From assembly GCA_023053545.1 (NCBI GenBank), contig JAKZAN010000004.1, positions 6,696,001 through 6,760,000 of the forward strand: a stretch of 64,000 bases of DNA, given 5' to 3'. Both the position numbers and the translations under genes were made by a program. Positions 46,559-58,349 of the stretch are shown here, piece after piece; the first letter of the stretch is position 1, and each line of letters begins with the position of its first letter. The notes beneath the pieces are model-generated. The model saw only the letters and a list, made by a program, of their open reading frames with translations, made no database searches and had not been told where the DNA came from. This stretch comes from Lepidurus packardi. Its lineage: Eukaryota; Arthropoda; Branchiopoda; Notostraca; Triopsidae.

Positions 46559-46934
46559 CAGTGAAAACCGCTAGGCACGAACAACCTGTTAACACAAAAT
46601 GGTATTCCGGTCCGGACAAAACGCTATACAATTCCATACATTTGTATCCTTTCAACACGAAGCAAAACCAGTTAACAAGAAAAAATTCACGTCGTGGAGG
46701 TACGATAAGATAATTTTGTTGCGAAAAAATAGTTTTGGAAGACAAAATAATTTTGTGTACTTAATAACCATCTCCTCTGCCAATGGGAAGGGTTGTAGAG
46801 CCTTAGCAACATCCCTGACTTCACGACAGTGTTTTTATTAACTAGGTTTTTCGTATATATCTGTTAGCACGAATTCCTTTTAACACAAAAGAATATTCCG
46901 GTCCCTTCAATTTCGTGTTAAGCGGCTTCCACTG
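46559..46934. mobile_element. Non-autonomous Tigger-like MITE, 376 bp
   Basis: Terminal inverted repeats start CAGTGAAAACCGCTAGGCAC on the left and CAGTGGAAGCCGCTTAACAC on the right (minus strand). TA lies on both sides (46557-46558, 46935-46936). A second inner inverted pair (GGTATTCCGGTCC and its counterpart GGGACCGGAATATTC) lies about 45 bp inside. No transposase is present, so it would depend on a related full-length element. Confidence 0.75.
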
Positions 46935-46936
46935 TA

Positions 46937-49382
46937 TATCAATATCAACTTTAGCCTCACGATAATACACGGAACACTATTCAATAAGTAGTTCTCATGA
47001 AGAATAAGGACGCCCCATTTCCAAGTCCCTTCCCGAAAGAAAGGTTATCACCTGCTTTACGACAAAATGTAGCAATGCAGCCTTGGAACGTTTCTGACTT
47101 ACTTTCTTCCTTTTAAATGCAGCTGAAAAGCTTTTTTAGTTCACAGTCAATAATATGCCATACGATCAATAAAAAACCCTAATTTTCCTCTCACGATGGA
47201 AGTTCCCTTTCGGTTTTCTCTAACCTTCACGAATGTCTCTTCCCCTTAACCTTGAATGTGTACTCATCATCTTGCCCTTGTGAAAATCCATGTCCTTTTC
47301 TTTTCATCAGTAGTAATACAAGGGTCTTATGACACGGCGATAAGATCAACATCGCACGAATAACTATGACTGAACTCATCCAACCCGGTTGCGAAAACTT
47401 GCCAAAGCATCCTTCTGCAAAATATTTGCGGATATTGCCTTCCAAAATTTCCAAATTACTACTAAACTCTGCACGACTCGTTTTCAAGATCGTGCAGCAT
47501 CAAAGATGTTCATCCCTGACCTTGTAATTCTTTCTCCTAACTTATAAAGACATTCGCCGTGTGTACTTGGTGGTAGATAATCGTGAATTACGCTTTATAT
47601 ATCCACAATCCCTTTTTTCGCAATACATTATCAATCCATCCTTAGCCAACGAAGGTCAACTTCTCGTAAGCAGCTCAGCAACTTCATGTCTTTTTTCAGC
47701 ATTTCATTTTTTCTTCCTTGTATTTTTATATCGGCATGAAAAACCTCATCACTTAATAGATCCGTTTATTTCCCATTGTTATACAAAGCCTTAAACTAGT
47801 TAAAAACCCACGAAACGTTGGGCAAGCCCTCAAACGTGGTCGGTAGCAATTTAACCTTTAGTCGGTCAGGGCCGTTCCATTGAGAAAAAACTTCCATTCC
47901 AACATGTGTCATGTCGTCCTCCGCCTCTCTATAAAATCTTCAGTAACACAATGTTAAAACAAAAACCCTTTTAGCGAACCGGTGCTAAATCGTGACCATG
48001 CCTTGAAAAGCTCTCAATCAGCAGCCAATATATCATTTTACCTACGGCGACAACATCTGTGCCTGTGTACATTAATTCAGGTCCTCCGTGTTACGGTTAC
48101 ACAGATTCCCTTTGCCCTACAAACGACCGAAGGGAATGAAGAAAGAAAGAAGGAAAAAAAATCGCAAGGGAAGGTGTGTCAGTATGTGTCCCGCTATTCC
48201 AAAGGCATTCCAAAGGCATTCTCTCGGGGATTAGAACCCATTTCACTCTCGCGGTCCTTTCATTCTTTTTGTTTTTGCCCAAAAGCCGGCCGATGTCATG
48301 GCCGCACCTGGGACGACACAAAAGGCCAGAGCAACAAAACCACGTTCACTCTCGCGAACATTATAAACACGAACCTCGCAGAAAGTACGATATATAGCTG
48401 CACGTCTGGCTAGGTCTACGAATTCATTCTCATTTCACTTTCCGTCGCCTCTGGTACTCTCAACCAACTCGCCAACACTTCACTTGGAAAAGCTGGTCTC
48501 CCTTGTGCTACTGTCCTGTAAGTCCAGTGTGTCACCTAAAAAAACATACACAAAAAACTGCCCTACAACCTCTGTTGACTGGCCAATGAACGCAATACGT
48601 CTCCATAAGGCTTGCGTGAAACCCTGGTCTTAATGAACCGCAGTTCCGGTCAGCTCTGGTCAATTGTAAAGTTACGAGCAACTGGGGGATTCCTCATCCC
48701 ATTTGTTTGCGATACATGCAGAAATTTCTACCTGTGCTTCTTTGGGTTCGTAAACAGTCGTAGTACCAACGTTTTTATTTGGGGATATACAGCGATAAGT
48801 GCAGTGCGGTAAGAGTACGTTTAGTTGTTTTTACTGAGATGAATCCAATGCAGTGACATTATACTCGACGCAGACGATACGATACGATACCCATCTTCTA
48901 AATTTGCGTTTTCCCTCTTGACCGCTCGAAGAAAGTTCGTTGCTCTTCCTTAGCGGGAACTTTTACTATCAAATGTAAATTTTCCACACAAGAGAAAGCC
49001 TTTCTACAGAAACTCAGAAGTTGTTTCCGACTTTCTTGGCTTTAGTGGTGAAAAGCAACACTATTGGTGCGTGATGTCGTCGTGAAACAATATATACCTC
49101 TTTAGTCGTATTTCAAACACTGGTTCGTGACCTGCTGGACTGCGTAAGTTGGGAGTTTCCCACATTGTTGCCGTAACTTTTTAGTCCAAAACCGTGGGAG
49201 AAATTGTAAAAAAACAAACAAACAACGGAACTGGTTGCTTATATAATCCATGTGGTGGTACGCGTTAGTTTGTGGGCACTAAAAGTGCCGCTGCTAAGAC
49301 AGAGACCATCTCAATCCATTCCTAACCCTCCAAAGTGCAACAGCTAAATATTTCAAAGCCAAAATACTTTGTTTTTTCAAAA
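46937..49382. other. Intergenic upstream of GPR155
   Basis: No supported gene. Two adjacent CATTCCAAAGG units lie at about 48199-48222 and a short GATAC repeat at about 48877-48896. The right end must contain the GPR155 promoter and 5' UTR. Confidence 0.45.
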
Positions 49383-52300
49383 ATGCATCACTTAACAGAA
49401 ATCACGTTACTTGACGCTGAATCAGAGGAATTCAAAGTTCACAATCACCACCACGAAAACCAGAATCAAACGGATCAGTTTGATCCTGGCGCCCAAAATT
49501 CGGAACTCGTCTTGGATAAACTGTACCCCGTTTTAGTCCAGACCTTTGTCATCATAATTGTGGGGTAAGTCTATTTCGTCTTATCTAATTGAAATAATAA
49601 ACGTATTTTTTATAATAATAAATTATATCTAATAAATTGAATTAAATGTAATAAAATAAATTATATATAATAAAATTATACTTAATACCATTTCTTATAT
49701 CTGTTCTCTTAATACAAATCTTTCCTTTCACTACATACATAAAAATAGAAAAATAAAGAAAATTAAAGGGAGACGAATATTTTCATTCCATGTCATGATC
49801 TTCATTTTAATGTTTATCGAAAGGAGATTATTTTACATGGATTATGAATTTTTGTCACTATTTTTTTCCCTAAAGCTAAAGGTTTGAATCCAATATATTT
49901 TACCCACTTTCTCCCAATTCTTCAATACTATTTACCAGTAGAAAAAAGGTTCAGAGGGAGGGAAACAGGAGAGCCTTTATATTTTTCTTTAAGTTGCAAG
50001 TCCTTCGTACACAAATTATACGGGGAATCGTGAAAGAGGTATAGGAAAGGATATAGACGGAAGTTTCAATACAACGCAAAGGTAAAGGGTCAATAGGCCA
50101 AAAGAACTAGGTGAAGGTTTTCCAAGTCTTAACGACTTGTTTACTCACACCGGCCACAAAAATGGTCAAACCCCTTCGAAAAAGAGACCACTAAGCGAAC
50201 TTAAAAACATCCTATTTTTTTCTTTATTTTTTATAATCAATACACAGGTATGCCAGCGGCCGATGGAAGATTATTGGATCCATGGAAGCCAAAGGTCTCA
50301 ACACGTTCGTGGGCACTTTCGCCTTACCTTGCCTGATATTCATCTCCTTGGCCGAACTGGACTTCCACACCGTGAATTGGAGCTTTTTACTTTCTGTATG
50401 CGTGGCCAAGACCGCCGTCTTCTTTTTGGTTCTCGTAACTACATTGATCGTCACTCGACCTACGGATTTGAGTCGTGCAGGGCTTTTTGCCATCTTCTGC
50501 ACGCAAAGCAATGATTTCGCCCTGGGATATCCTATCCGTGAGTCAATACCGTTTTAAAAGAGAAAAACCCATGCATTAATTTCTCTTTGTCTTGCTTTCT
50601 CTCTTGTACAAAAAAATCCCCGGCTAATTATCTTGGAAACTTTCTAGTTAAAGCACTCTACCAACACACGCATCCGGAGTACGCTAGCTACTTATATGTA
50701 ATAGCCCCGATTTCGTTGGTATTTCTCAACCCTATTGGCTTCCTATTCCTCGAACTCGGCAAACGCAATAAAAGTCGTCGTCCTAGTGATGAGTCTGCTA
50801 ACTCCAAAGCAGCATCTGATGAGAAACTAAACGGGCAATCGAGGAAATCATCCTGGTCGAGTCGTTGGAGCTCGAAATACTCTGTACGCACCAATTCTTC
50901 GACGGTTTCTCTGAACTCAAAGACCACTTCTCCCGCTTCATCCGGCTGGCAGGTACTATAGGTTAATTTCTCTTTTATTTTTAAAGATTTCCATTTGAGG
51001 AAGTTTGAAGAATGCTTGAATAATTCTTGGAATGCTTTTTTGTTTTGTTTTCTTGTTTAGCTTTTCATTACGGTATGGAAAAACATGCTCCTGAGCCCAG
51101 CCGTGTTCATGACAGTGCTAGGCATGTCCGCCAACTTTCTTTTCCAGCATCACATTCCACTTTTTCTCAGGAACATCTTCGAGGTAAGGAAGTGACGTGA
51201 TAATAAACTACCAAACCCAGCAGGTGAACCGGACAGGCTCTGCTGCAGTTCTCACTTTCATTCTCGTATCTACTATAATACAACCTATAACGGGTCTAAC
51301 GGGACTCCTTTACAAAACTGGCCGCTTAATGGTAATCGTCTAAGAAAAGAAAAAGACCACTTTCTCGCGTATGTCTGCGCTTCAGACCCTTACAATTTGT
51401 TCCGGGATAGCCCCAACCAGGTTTCTGGTGTGGGCTATAGAAAGAGAAACTTCCCAACAAAGCGTCCCAAGATACACATTACCCTTGTCAAAAGAACAGG
51501 TCCCAACGAAAAGCTGTCCCGCTCACACATTATTTAAATATATAATGAACAAGAAGTGAGACGATCCATTTATGCTGATTCATCTGCATTCCAGGTTTTC
51601 GGGTCAGCTTTTTCCGCCACGGCCTTATTTGCATTAGGACTCCGAATGGTGGGACAAAAACAGAGCACCATTCATCGATCCAACTTTGTTGCAGCGTCTA
51701 TCCTAATTGGAGTTAAATGGCAAGCATACAAATGACTTATTTTTACCAGAGATAAAAAACGCTAAATTTGTCTTGGATGTTTGCGCAGTCTTGTAATGCC
51801 CATCTTGACGCGCGAAGTGACTATTCATTTACAACCAAACAACGACACGCTGGACTTGGGTAACTTGGGATTCCTACTTGGGACATTCCCCACTGCCCCG
51901 GGCGTTTTCTTCTACGCAGCGCAGTACAATGTGGCAGCCGATTTGGTAAGTGCTTACACCATGCTCACATTTTATGACCATCCAGAACGACATGTGAACA
52001 TACAATCTCGAAAGGATGTATCTACACAACTCTTAATCAAAATTAGCCAATCTAAAGTTGTATCTTTAATTGAAACGGTTCCCGGTCCATGATAATCTTT
52101 ACAACGTCGTAAATCCTAGTCCAGTGCTTTTCAAGATGTAGAATTCAAAGAGTTATCGATTTACTAGACTTCGCTGATGCTTAGCTAAAGGTCATTCGTG
52201 AATATCTCGTTCGTCAGGGACACAAGTTGGCATGTTTCCACAACGCCAAAATGTTTTAAATTCGAAACTGGCTAGAAATGTACAAAACGAAAGTTGGGAA

Positions 52301-54656
52301 TTTGACTAGAAATCTGAAGTAAAAACTGTTCACCTTTCTTCTAGACTGCGACTGCTATGGTAGCGTGCACCTTTGTCTCGGCGCCTTTGATGTTTGTATC
52401 AGCCCGAATGCTTTCACTCTCGTCGCTGCATCCATCATTTTACATCGACCAGCTGCACGCGTTCCTATTACCTGTGTCGATTCTGGGTCTATTAAGCACG
52501 GTAAAATGTCCTAATAATACCAAACTGCGATCTCTCGCTTTCTTTTCTAATCCCAAAAAACGAATCTTGTATGCGTCACAACAATAGGCATGTATGCTGA
52601 TCGTGTTTGTCGTCAGCAAGAAATGGAAGAAAACTCCCCACTTCGCAACCATGGGGCTTATGCTGTCCCAGGTAATCACATCGTTGCAAAACAGGATACA
52701 TTATTTAAGCACCCACCGGTGCGGAAAATCCAATTTCGCCTTAAAAGTGCATTTTAATAAATTCGATTTCTCGGGTTTTCAGTTTATCGCTTGCGTGGGA
52801 GTTCTGCTGTGGTACACACTCGGCAGGGACGCTCCTTGGAAAATCTACTTGCAATTCATGATTTTTGCAGTGGGTGTATTCAGTTCACGGTTATGGACTG
52901 CTATATTAAGTTTCAGTTTGCTATTATTGCGAAAACAAAGTCTGTGGTTTGTACTTCGCACCAGACCTTTCTTAGCAGCCATTGGATGGGGGTAAAGATC
53001 CTTTCCTTAATGTCAATTTTGCAAAACTAAACGAACTTTGAATTTGCGTTTCTGTAGAGTGCCTATTATCATCGCCACCATACTTTCTACTGTTATCTGC
53101 AAAGAAAGTGACCTCACAGAGAATCCCAACTTCCAATACGGCAAAACTCAAGCCTTTGTTGCAACAACCATCCTCGTGTTCAGTTTTTCCAGTAAAATTC
53201 CACGCAACATGCAAAGTAGAGTTCAAAAGCATGTTATTTGATTGTTTCCTCGTTTCTTTCAGTTACTATCATCTGCCTGGTTTTACAACAAAGATATGGT
53301 AAGCAAACGCCGAACTCGATCGAAGCTCCTTCTCTCAACTGCCATCCAACTTTGACTCCCAGCGCTTCCATCATGTCGTTTCTGCCTCATCGACCTTTAT
53401 CGCAAACTTGTTCTGTGAACTCAATTGGCCAATGCAGTTTAGCAGGAAGTCTGCAAAATATAGTTATATCCAATGGTTCCAGCCCACCCACCTCTCGCAG
53501 GTTTGTGCCCCCACCGTTAAGTCGATCTTCAAGCATCTTATTGCAAGAAACTTTCCAAGTGTCCCAAGAAGGCATGTGGATGCAAATCCAACCGAAGAGT
53601 CTACAAGGTGACACAGATAGGTAAGACTTCTACATAATTCCCGAATTCTTATATCAACAAAAGTATACCCAAATAACGACGAGTCTTGGAATGCTTTTCT
53701 GTTCTTCCTACCAGTTTGTTCAGTCCTACGGAAGACGCTCCGCCCGAGTATAGCCTCGTTGCCCCAGACCATCAAGCCCCACCCCGATTAGACAAACTGA
53801 CTGATCCGGAGGAATCCTTTATTGTACGCGACCGGGATAACGAATTCCAAATCTTGCGCCACGTTCTGCTGCTGCTGTCCTTATGCTGTTCTATGTTCGT
53901 GGTAAGTACTTGCAGTTGCATTGCACGATTCCTTTTCCAAGGCACCTGACCATCCTGGTGGGTCGCGGTTTTTCTAAACCTTGAATTTTCTACGTAATTA
54001 GGGCATCGCCTTATGCGTTTGGACGCTCGTAATGGAAGACCTGACCGGTATCTACGTCATCCTGCTTTTTCTGGATGAAACCCTCAATCTGGGACAAGGC
54101 TGTTTCGTATTCGCGTTTTTTGGCTTTGATCGTCGTCTCTTGGCGTTACCTTACCAAGGGTAAGACCCCTCATTAGTAGCTTAACGTCCCTCCCTATACT
54201 AATTGCACAAACTTTCTAAAGGTTAAATCGATTACTCAGATGTAAGAAAGAGATGGAGACCCCCGAAGACGTTTCAGCACGTACGAATTCCATATGCGAT
54301 CAATTTATGACCTATCACATGGACAAATGCGTTCGCGATTTAGTGCGCGATCGAAGGTATTTATTTGAAAAGCCAATTAATGATGATGTAATTAATGATT
54401 TTAAAAAATTTTCAGGTGGCATTTAAAGCACTATAGGGGCGTGTTTTGCGGCAACGAATTAGTGGACTGGCTTCTCTTAATGGGATTGGCGAGAAGCAGA
54501 GCAGGAGCTGTCGGTTACGGCCGTCAACTAATTAACGGAGCATTGATTAAGCACGTGGACGGACAGCGTGACTTTTACGACCAGGCTTTCTTTTACTCGT
54601 TTACGATACTCGAAGGCAACGAAGTCCAGGAAACTTGTGATATTACTTTGCGATAG
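49383..54656 (+). CDS. GPR155: GPR155 / LYCHOS orthologue, lysosomal cholesterol-sensing membrane protein
   Basis: In mammals this protein sits in the lysosomal membrane, senses cholesterol and relays it to mTORC1. It combines a PIN-type transporter fold, a GPCR-like region and a C-terminal DEP domain. Fifteen exons join in frame (947 residues; human 870): 49383-49564, 50248-50537, 50648-50952, 51061-51183, 51595-51719, 51789-51945, 52345-52500, 52588-52671, 52783-52991, 53058-53191, 53263-53620, 53715-53901, 54002-54159, 54222-54356 and 54416-54656. Family motifs include FVGTFALPCLIFISLAELDF, FAIFCTQSNDFALGYPI, FLLGTFPTAPGVFFYAAQYN and, in the DEP domain, FCGNELVDWLL and YGRQLINGALIKHV. A Ser-rich cytosolic loop is encoded around 50760-50952. 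The intron after 51719 is GC-AG (ATG|GCAAGC). There is no cleaved signal peptide; the N-terminus is acidic and His-rich. It is tail to tail with TOLLIP. Confidence 0.95.
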
Positions 54657-54720
54657 TGCAATTTTTCTCCTTTTAAGAGAAGACTCGTTAAATTATATTT
54701 TATTATCTATTTATTTGTTG

Positions 54721-54726
54721 AATAAA
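54721..54726 (+). terminator. Polyadenylation signal of GPR155
   Basis: AATAAA lies 65 bp after the GPR155 stop codon, in an AT-rich 3' flank. A TTTATT at 54710-54715 could serve TOLLIP on the other strand, which would make the two convergent 3' ends overlap. Confidence 0.55.
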
Positions 54727-55021
54727 TGATTGGAATACTCTGCCAAAAGATAGATCTAATCTTGGAACATTTTTTCTGTCAAACTCAGGTAAAAAATATA
54801 TCCTTCTCAATTTTCCAGGCTAAAGAGAGTTTACTTTACAATATCACTTCCGATTCGCTGTTAGGGATGAAACAAGACTAGAGTAATAACGCTAAAACTA
54901 TACCGCATATAGAAAGGAAGCAGGAGACCTGAATCATGGGACACGAAAGCACGCAGCTACGAACCATTACGACCAAAGAACACACAATGTAAAAGAAGGA
55001 AAGCTCCATAAGGCCCAAGTT

Positions 55022-56485
55022 CTATGAGCTAGAAATGTCGAGTAAGCTATCAACAATTTGAATCCGGCGTCCTCGGCATTCTTCGATGACGCTTTGAATA
55101 ACGCCTTTATCAACGTTGGGGAACATGTCTTCAATCTGGAGACAAAAGCCAGCCATACGTTTGGCGAAATTTAGTTTTAAACTTCTTTTCGAAAAAGAAA
55201 ACGAAGAAGTGAGCTTCAAACGGAATCCTTTACCTCTTTGATTTCCTCAGCAGTCAAAGCCGGTACCGGAGCGGGGACTGGTTGCTGAGGGACCACCTGT
55301 TGAGGCGCAACCCCTGCAACAGGTGCGGGATAGATTGCTCCAGGATTGTTGGCCACTGAAACTGGGACGTTCATGACCATAACTGGGGGAACACCAGCTA
55401 CTGGAACCACGCTTGTACCCATGGGATATGGAATATTCATTGCCTGGTAGTGCATGGGATACTGAACCATGGGAAGACTGCCTGCAGCCACAGACTTAAA
55501 AAATGTAATATAATTAACAAAATTAAAATTAACTCATTTAAAGCTGAAATGATGACTGAGAAACCTACCCTATACGAAAAGACGAGGTGGATGGAGCCTT
55601 CCATTCCTTCTCCTTGTTTTCCCGTTAAAGGGAACCAATCGTCACGGGTTTCCCCTTGCAGAACTGTAGGAGGTATTGGAATATGTGCCCATGCAATCAA
55701 CTCGTCCATAGAGAGCGCGCATTCATCGAAGATTTCAACGTAGATTGTGTCCACGCCATGCGGAAGGTAACTGCGATTAGCAATAAAGTCGAGTTACACA
55801 GTTAGTTAAACGAAAGTAGAGTAAATTTACCATTGAATAGCCTTATTCCAGCGAGGCGTGCGGGCTCCATTGGGGTCAGTATGGGTTTCGTAGACAGTAT
55901 GTCCAACGCGCAAGCGAACATAAGGGTCCATACGTGTCATTCCATAGTTTTTCACCAGAGCAGCCTTAGATAAAGTAAACATACTTCATAGTTCAACTAC
56001 CTGGTAAATTTTTTTTTAAAAGCCTGACTAAACTTTACCTCGACGACCGTGATAAGAAGCTGTCCTGTCGCACTAGCAGCTTGGGCTTGCGAACCCGACC
56101 ATAACTGTTGTTGAAGCTGAATTGCAGCTTGGCGGTCAGCTTCTTCTTGTGTTAAGGGACGAGAATGCCTCAAACTTGCGTCCGGTCGTAAGAAGTCGTC
56201 CGGTAAACTACCCAAAAAGACCTACAAAACGCGATAATTAAATCAGATAAAGAGGGTCCCAATCTATATCCTTCTTTGGTCCAGACATATATTCTATGCT
56301 AAGACAGGATGACTCAGATGCACTCATGACGCAATGTTTTCCTTCTCGGTCCTCGCATTATATACATATTAGGACAGAGAGTTTGCAGGGTGAAATGGGT
56401 TTAAAACACATGGTAAACCTACCCTTTCCCTCCTATTGTCTTTTTCAGACGATGCCGATGGATTGTCACCAGAAGCTGTTGCCAT
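55022..56485 (-). CDS. TOLLIP: TOLLIP orthologue, endosomal ubiquitin-binding adaptor
   Basis: TOLLIP links ubiquitinated cargo to endosomal sorting and autophagy and dampens Toll/IL-1 receptor signalling in vertebrates. Six exons: 56485-56423, 56221-56039, 55964-55831, 55770-55569, 55494-55234 and 55135-55022; 318 residues (human 274). Domains in order: an N-terminal TOM1-binding-like segment ([12 protein letters not shown], about residues 22-33); a C2 domain of about residues 75-200 with [40 protein letters not shown] and AWAHIPIP; a Pro/Val/Met-rich spacer; and a CUE domain at about 277-318 with the MFPN ubiquitin-binding motif at 285-288 and a leucine pair near the end. The spacer is longer than in humans and accounts for most of the extra length. 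The start is the ATG of MATASGDN. Confidence 0.96.
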
Positions 56486-57305
56486 TATAATACTAAACTA
56501 TCTTGACACTTCTGTCTTGAAGCCAACAAGACGACAGGATGAACTGTCGAATAAGCTGTGCCAGGGAGTCCGTGTGAGTTGTGGATGACGTGGTGTTCTG
56601 TGGTTCTGGTAGATGGCTGTGTAGTTGAATGACGGTGGTCAAGCGTGTGTTGATGTGTGTTATTATATGTTAAGAAAATCGACACTGGTTTTGATCTGTT
56701 GTAAAAGTGTATAATTAGCTGTTTGGTAATTATTCTGTGTTGTTTTGTTTGGTAAGTTTTATTTGTTTCTGCGTAGTTTTGGTAATTTGTTTTTGTGGGT
56801 ATGAATGTTAGTGTGTAATGAGTTTCGTTATGCTTTACTAAGGAGTGTTGTGTTTAGAGAGCTGAGAGTTAAGCGATATTTGTGTATTTATTTGCAAATT
56901 TGAGTACGACGTCGTTGGCCTTAGGTGGTGTATCTGTTGTCGTTTTTGCCACTTGTCTGTTTAATGTAGTTTCATTGCATTATTTTGAGTATTCGTTTTT
57001 ATTGCTTTAGTTTTTTAATTGCTTAGTTTTTTTGTGTGACAATTTTTTTGGCATTTCGTTTTGGAACGCGTCTTGTTGTAAGATAAGAATTGGTATATTA
57101 ATAACCTTTTTTTATTGTAGACACGTTTGGTATATAGTCTTTGTTTTGCGGCTTGTGGAGCTGTTGCGGTTTTACCTGTAAGAATTGCAGTGTTATAATT
57201 AATAAACGACAGTTTAATTGGAACATTTATATTGAAATCGTCTTGGATACAGGTACATGATTACAGAAATGTCACAAAATAGTGGAGGGGATTAGTATGG
57301 GTTCT
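56486..57305. other. TOLLIP upstream region / left flank of Helentron
   Basis: The TOLLIP promoter and 5' UTR must lie here. From about 56560 to 57200 the plus strand is strongly T/G-rich, unlike both neighbours, and probably belongs to the 3' end of the mobile element. No exact element end could be fixed. Confidence 0.5.
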
Positions 57306-58349
57306 TTAAGGGTTTTGGGTAATGTTAACTACTTCTTTTTTTTGTTCATCCACAGTGTATATGATGTCCGTTGCTGTAAGAATCTTAATAACCAAGTCGG
57401 TCGTGTTGTGTGGCGTCAACTCCTGGTTTTCGGCTTTTCTGAAGATATTTTGCAGGAGTTCGCTGTTTATTGAAGCCTCCAGGATGTCGCATTCGTGTTG
57501 AAACCCAAGCGTGGCTTCAATGTTCGGGGGTGTGGTGGCGTTGAGCTGCATCCGTTTGCAACTTCCGCAGTGGAATAGAATTTCGTTGTTGTCCTCCCAT
57601 TCTGTTTTTTTCTTACAGGCCAGGCAAGTTCGGTTAATCTGCACGTTGCAGTGAGCGACTCCGCTGAAGGTTAGTTGTCTGGGTGGTTCCATTGTTGCTG
57701 GTGGTGTGGGTACAGAAAGATTTGTCGCCGATTCTTGGATGCGAGACTGCTGCGTTAGACTTATGTTGTTATAATCCTGATTGTAGACAACATCCGTAAT
57801 GTCATACACTTGGTTCAGGACTAAGTCTATGTTTTGATTTTTCCAGCAGATTAATTTGGCTTCTGAAGTTTCGTCAGCAATGATGACCTCTCTGTACATT
57901 TGGCCGGTTGCGGTCTTGTGGTCCTCCGTGATTTGCTGAATCTGGACGGTGATCAGGTAACGTTCGTTGGGATATTGCGTGCAGGTTTGAAGCGTTGCTC
58001 GCTGTTGTGGGCGAGAAGCGTACTGAAAGGGTGGACGCGGGATTGCTTCGGTCACTTGCGATGCCTGATTAATTTTGATGACGTCGTATTTTGTCTTCTT
58101 TTTAGGTGTCTGGTGTTCGCTTTGGCTGGTCAGTGATGGGCGGATGGTGATGGGTATTTTTTCGGCGAAAAAACGCTTCATTCGGTTATATGAGCCTGGG
58201 ACAAAGGAAATGCATTCCTCGTATTGCGTTGGGGACGTTTGCAGAAAAAATCTGAAGTTCTGGGACTTGGTGCCAAATTTTGAAGGACTCTGATTGTCAC
58301 GGAGCACAGAAATGTCATGGATAAACCCCGTGTTTGCGTTGGAAGCCAT
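57306..58349 (-). CDS. RPA-like single-strand DNA-binding protein of the Helentron
   Basis: A single 347-codon exon starting at MASNANTGF. Residues about 120-225 resemble an RPA70 OB fold (RYLITVQIQQITED, EAKLICWKN, VYDITDVVYNQDYNNIS). Residues about 230-300 hold a zinc-ribbon pattern (CLACKK, then HCGSCKRMQ) like the C-terminal domain of RPA1. Transposon-borne RPA proteins are thought to bind single strands during rolling-circle transposition. It lies about 3 kb behind the helicase on the same strand. There is no intron and no sign of damage. It is shorter than cellular RPA1 (about 600 residues) and is not the host gene. Confidence 0.8.
   Translation of the reverse strand: MASNANTGFIHDISVLRDNQSPSKFGTKSQNFRFFLQTSPTQYEECISFVPGSYNRMKRFFAEKIPITIRPSLTSQSEHQTPKKKTKYDVIKINQASQVTEAIPRPPFQYASRPQQRATLQTCTQYPNERYLITVQIQQITEDHKTATGQMYREVIIADETSEAKLICWKNQNIDLVLNQVYDITDVVYNQDYNNISLTQQSRIQESATNLSVPTPPATMEPPRQLTFSGVAHCNVQINRTCLACKKKTEWEDNNEILFHCGSCKRMQLNATTPPNIEATLGFQHECDILEASINSELLQNIFRKAENQELTPHNTTDLVIKILTATDIIYTVDEQKKEVVNITQNP

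Noticed and set aside
47982..48413. 143-codon ORF and its antisense partner upstream of GPR155
   Set aside because: No recognisable motif. Both strands are open over the same stretch, which is typical of chance ORFs.
50224..50927. Minus-strand ORFs at 50224-50511 and 50688-50927
   Set aside because: They lie opposite GPR155 exons and have no independent support.
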